Origin: Candidatus Omnitrophota bacterium | Lineage (GTDB): Bacteria > Omnitrophota > Gorgyraeia > Gorgyraeales > Gorgyraeaceae | Assembly: GCA_018901615.1 (NCBI GenBank) | Contig: JAHIEN010000066.1 | Span: 1-22,317 of the forward strand | Direction of reading: 5' to 3' | DNA: 22,317 nt | Part shown: positions 21,684-22,317 of the stretch, piece after piece | How positions within the stretch are numbered: the stretch's first letter is position 1 | How the letters are laid out: the number at the start of each line of letters is the position of its first letter | Translations under genes and position numbers: made by a program | Notes under the pieces: model-generated | What the model was told of the DNA's origin: nothing | What the model saw: only the letters and a program-made list of their open reading frames with translations | Databases searched by the model: none

Positions 21684-22317
21684 ATCTCCCTCCTTGTATT
21701 TTCATACTGTTCAATATCTCCACTCTTTTCTTTATAGGCGGGTGAGTACTGAAAAGAGCGGTTATGCCATGCCCGCTTAATGGATTTACTATAAAAATAT
21801 GTGATGTTGTAGGGTTCGCATTCATGGGGAACGATTTTACGCCTTTTTCTAATTTTAAAAGCGCGCTGGCAAGACCTATAGACGCGCCAGCTATATAAGC
21901 CCCTCTTTTATCAGCCGCGTATTCTCTTGACCTGGAAATAGCAAGCTGTATAAGCATGGCTGCTATAGGCGCGACTATGAGCATAAATAAGTAGCCCAGG
22001 GCATTCCCGTCTCTTCTGGCGCCTCCTCTTCCCCTAAATCCACCAAATATCGCCGCCCATCTTGCCCAGTTTGCCAGCATGGTTATGGCTCCTGCAATAG
22101 TCGCCGCAACGGTCATTATTAGAGTGTCTCTATTTTTTATATGAGCGAGTTCGTGGGAGATCACGCCTTTAAGTTCTTCGCGGTTTAAAAGACTCAATAT
22201 TCCCTGCGTCACGCATACTGCTGAATGCCGCGGATTACGGCCGGTCGCGAAAGCATTTGGAGAATTCTGAGGAGAGACATACAACCTGGGCATGGGAAGC
22301 CTGGCGGAATCAGTCAA
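21676..22317 (-). CDS. htpX: HtpX-like membrane zinc metalloprotease (5' end missing)
   Basis: The last 213 residues of an M48 protease. The active-site helix GVISHELAHIKNRDT carries HExxH. Two hydrophobic spans follow (TVAATIAGAITMLANWA and LFMLIVAPIAAMLIQLAI), then SREYAADKRGA with the third zinc-ligand Glu, and near the C-terminus FSTHPPIKKRVEIL. The family is about 280-290 residues, so roughly 70 N-terminal residues, including the first membrane helices, lie outside the window. The frame is open to the edge. It degrades misfolded membrane proteins; its translational overlap with moxR places envelope quality control in the Bat operon. Confidence 0.92.
   Translation of the reverse strand: MTDSARLPMPRLYVSPQNSPNAFATGRNPRHSAVCVTQGILSLLNREELKGVISHELAHIKNRDTLIMTVAATIAGAITMLANWARWAAIFGGFRGRGGARRDGNALGYLFMLIVAPIAAMLIQLAISRSREYAADKRGAYIAGASIGLASALLKLEKGVKSFPMNANPTTSHIFIVNPLSGHGITALFSTHPPIKKRVEILNSMKIQGGRYD

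Noticed and set aside
1..22317. tRNA, rRNA or transposase genes
   Set aside because: I saw no cloverleaf-like conserved stretches, no rRNA-like sequence and no transposase motifs in any frame.

Overview
Every gene I can support is on the minus strand, so the window is read from right to left (22317 to 1). The sequence looks like a Gram-negative-type bacterium of moderate G+C. The Sec signal peptides, the aerotolerance-type operon and two proteins that share an unusual signal peptide (SLLxAQVFLxTS) together make me think of an uncultivated lineage such as Omnitrophota (OP3). That placement is an inference from memory and has not been checked.

Right part (22317-13272): one tightly packed operon. 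It runs htpX (5' end outside the window), moxR, a DUF58 gene, a BatD-like membrane protein, batA, batB, batC, batD and batE. Several junctions overlap by 4 to 8 bases. Three of the four junctions longer than 30 bases are filled by 7-base-period repeats. The set is the classical MoxR/VWA/TPR 'Bat' system: an AAA+ ATPase working with membrane-anchored von Willebrand A proteins and periplasmic partners. Here it is preceded by the membrane protease HtpX.

Middle part (13204-8966): a well-formed sigma70-type promoter precedes a two-gene nucleotide operon. The first gene is a B12-dependent ribonucleotide reductase (nrdJ) interrupted by a full-length 438-residue intein with a LAGLIDADG endonuclease. 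The second is dCTP deaminase (dcd).

Junction (8965-8618): about 350 bases without a gene, but not empty. It holds a 12-bp inverted repeat, a second strong promoter with the same GCTATACTT -10 context as nrdJ, a terminator-like hairpin inside the predicted leader, and mutually interlocked complementary segments that could form a pseudoknot or a two-state switch just ahead of the next start codon.

Left part (8617-1): the least familiar region. A TIKI/TraB-like secreted protein reads directly into a trehalose-synthase-like GT4 glycosyltransferase, but a +1 frameshift splits them at the GGG loop. Downstream is a very long open frame (ATG at 4574 to the window edge, 1524 codons, no stop). I translated it by hand through all lines. 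It contains a signal peptide, a GNAT-like region, an internal twin-arginine motif, a lysozyme/transglycosylase-like region, a HAD phosphatase domain and a diverged GGDEF domain. This gene cluster with its structured leader is the best candidate here for something not yet described.
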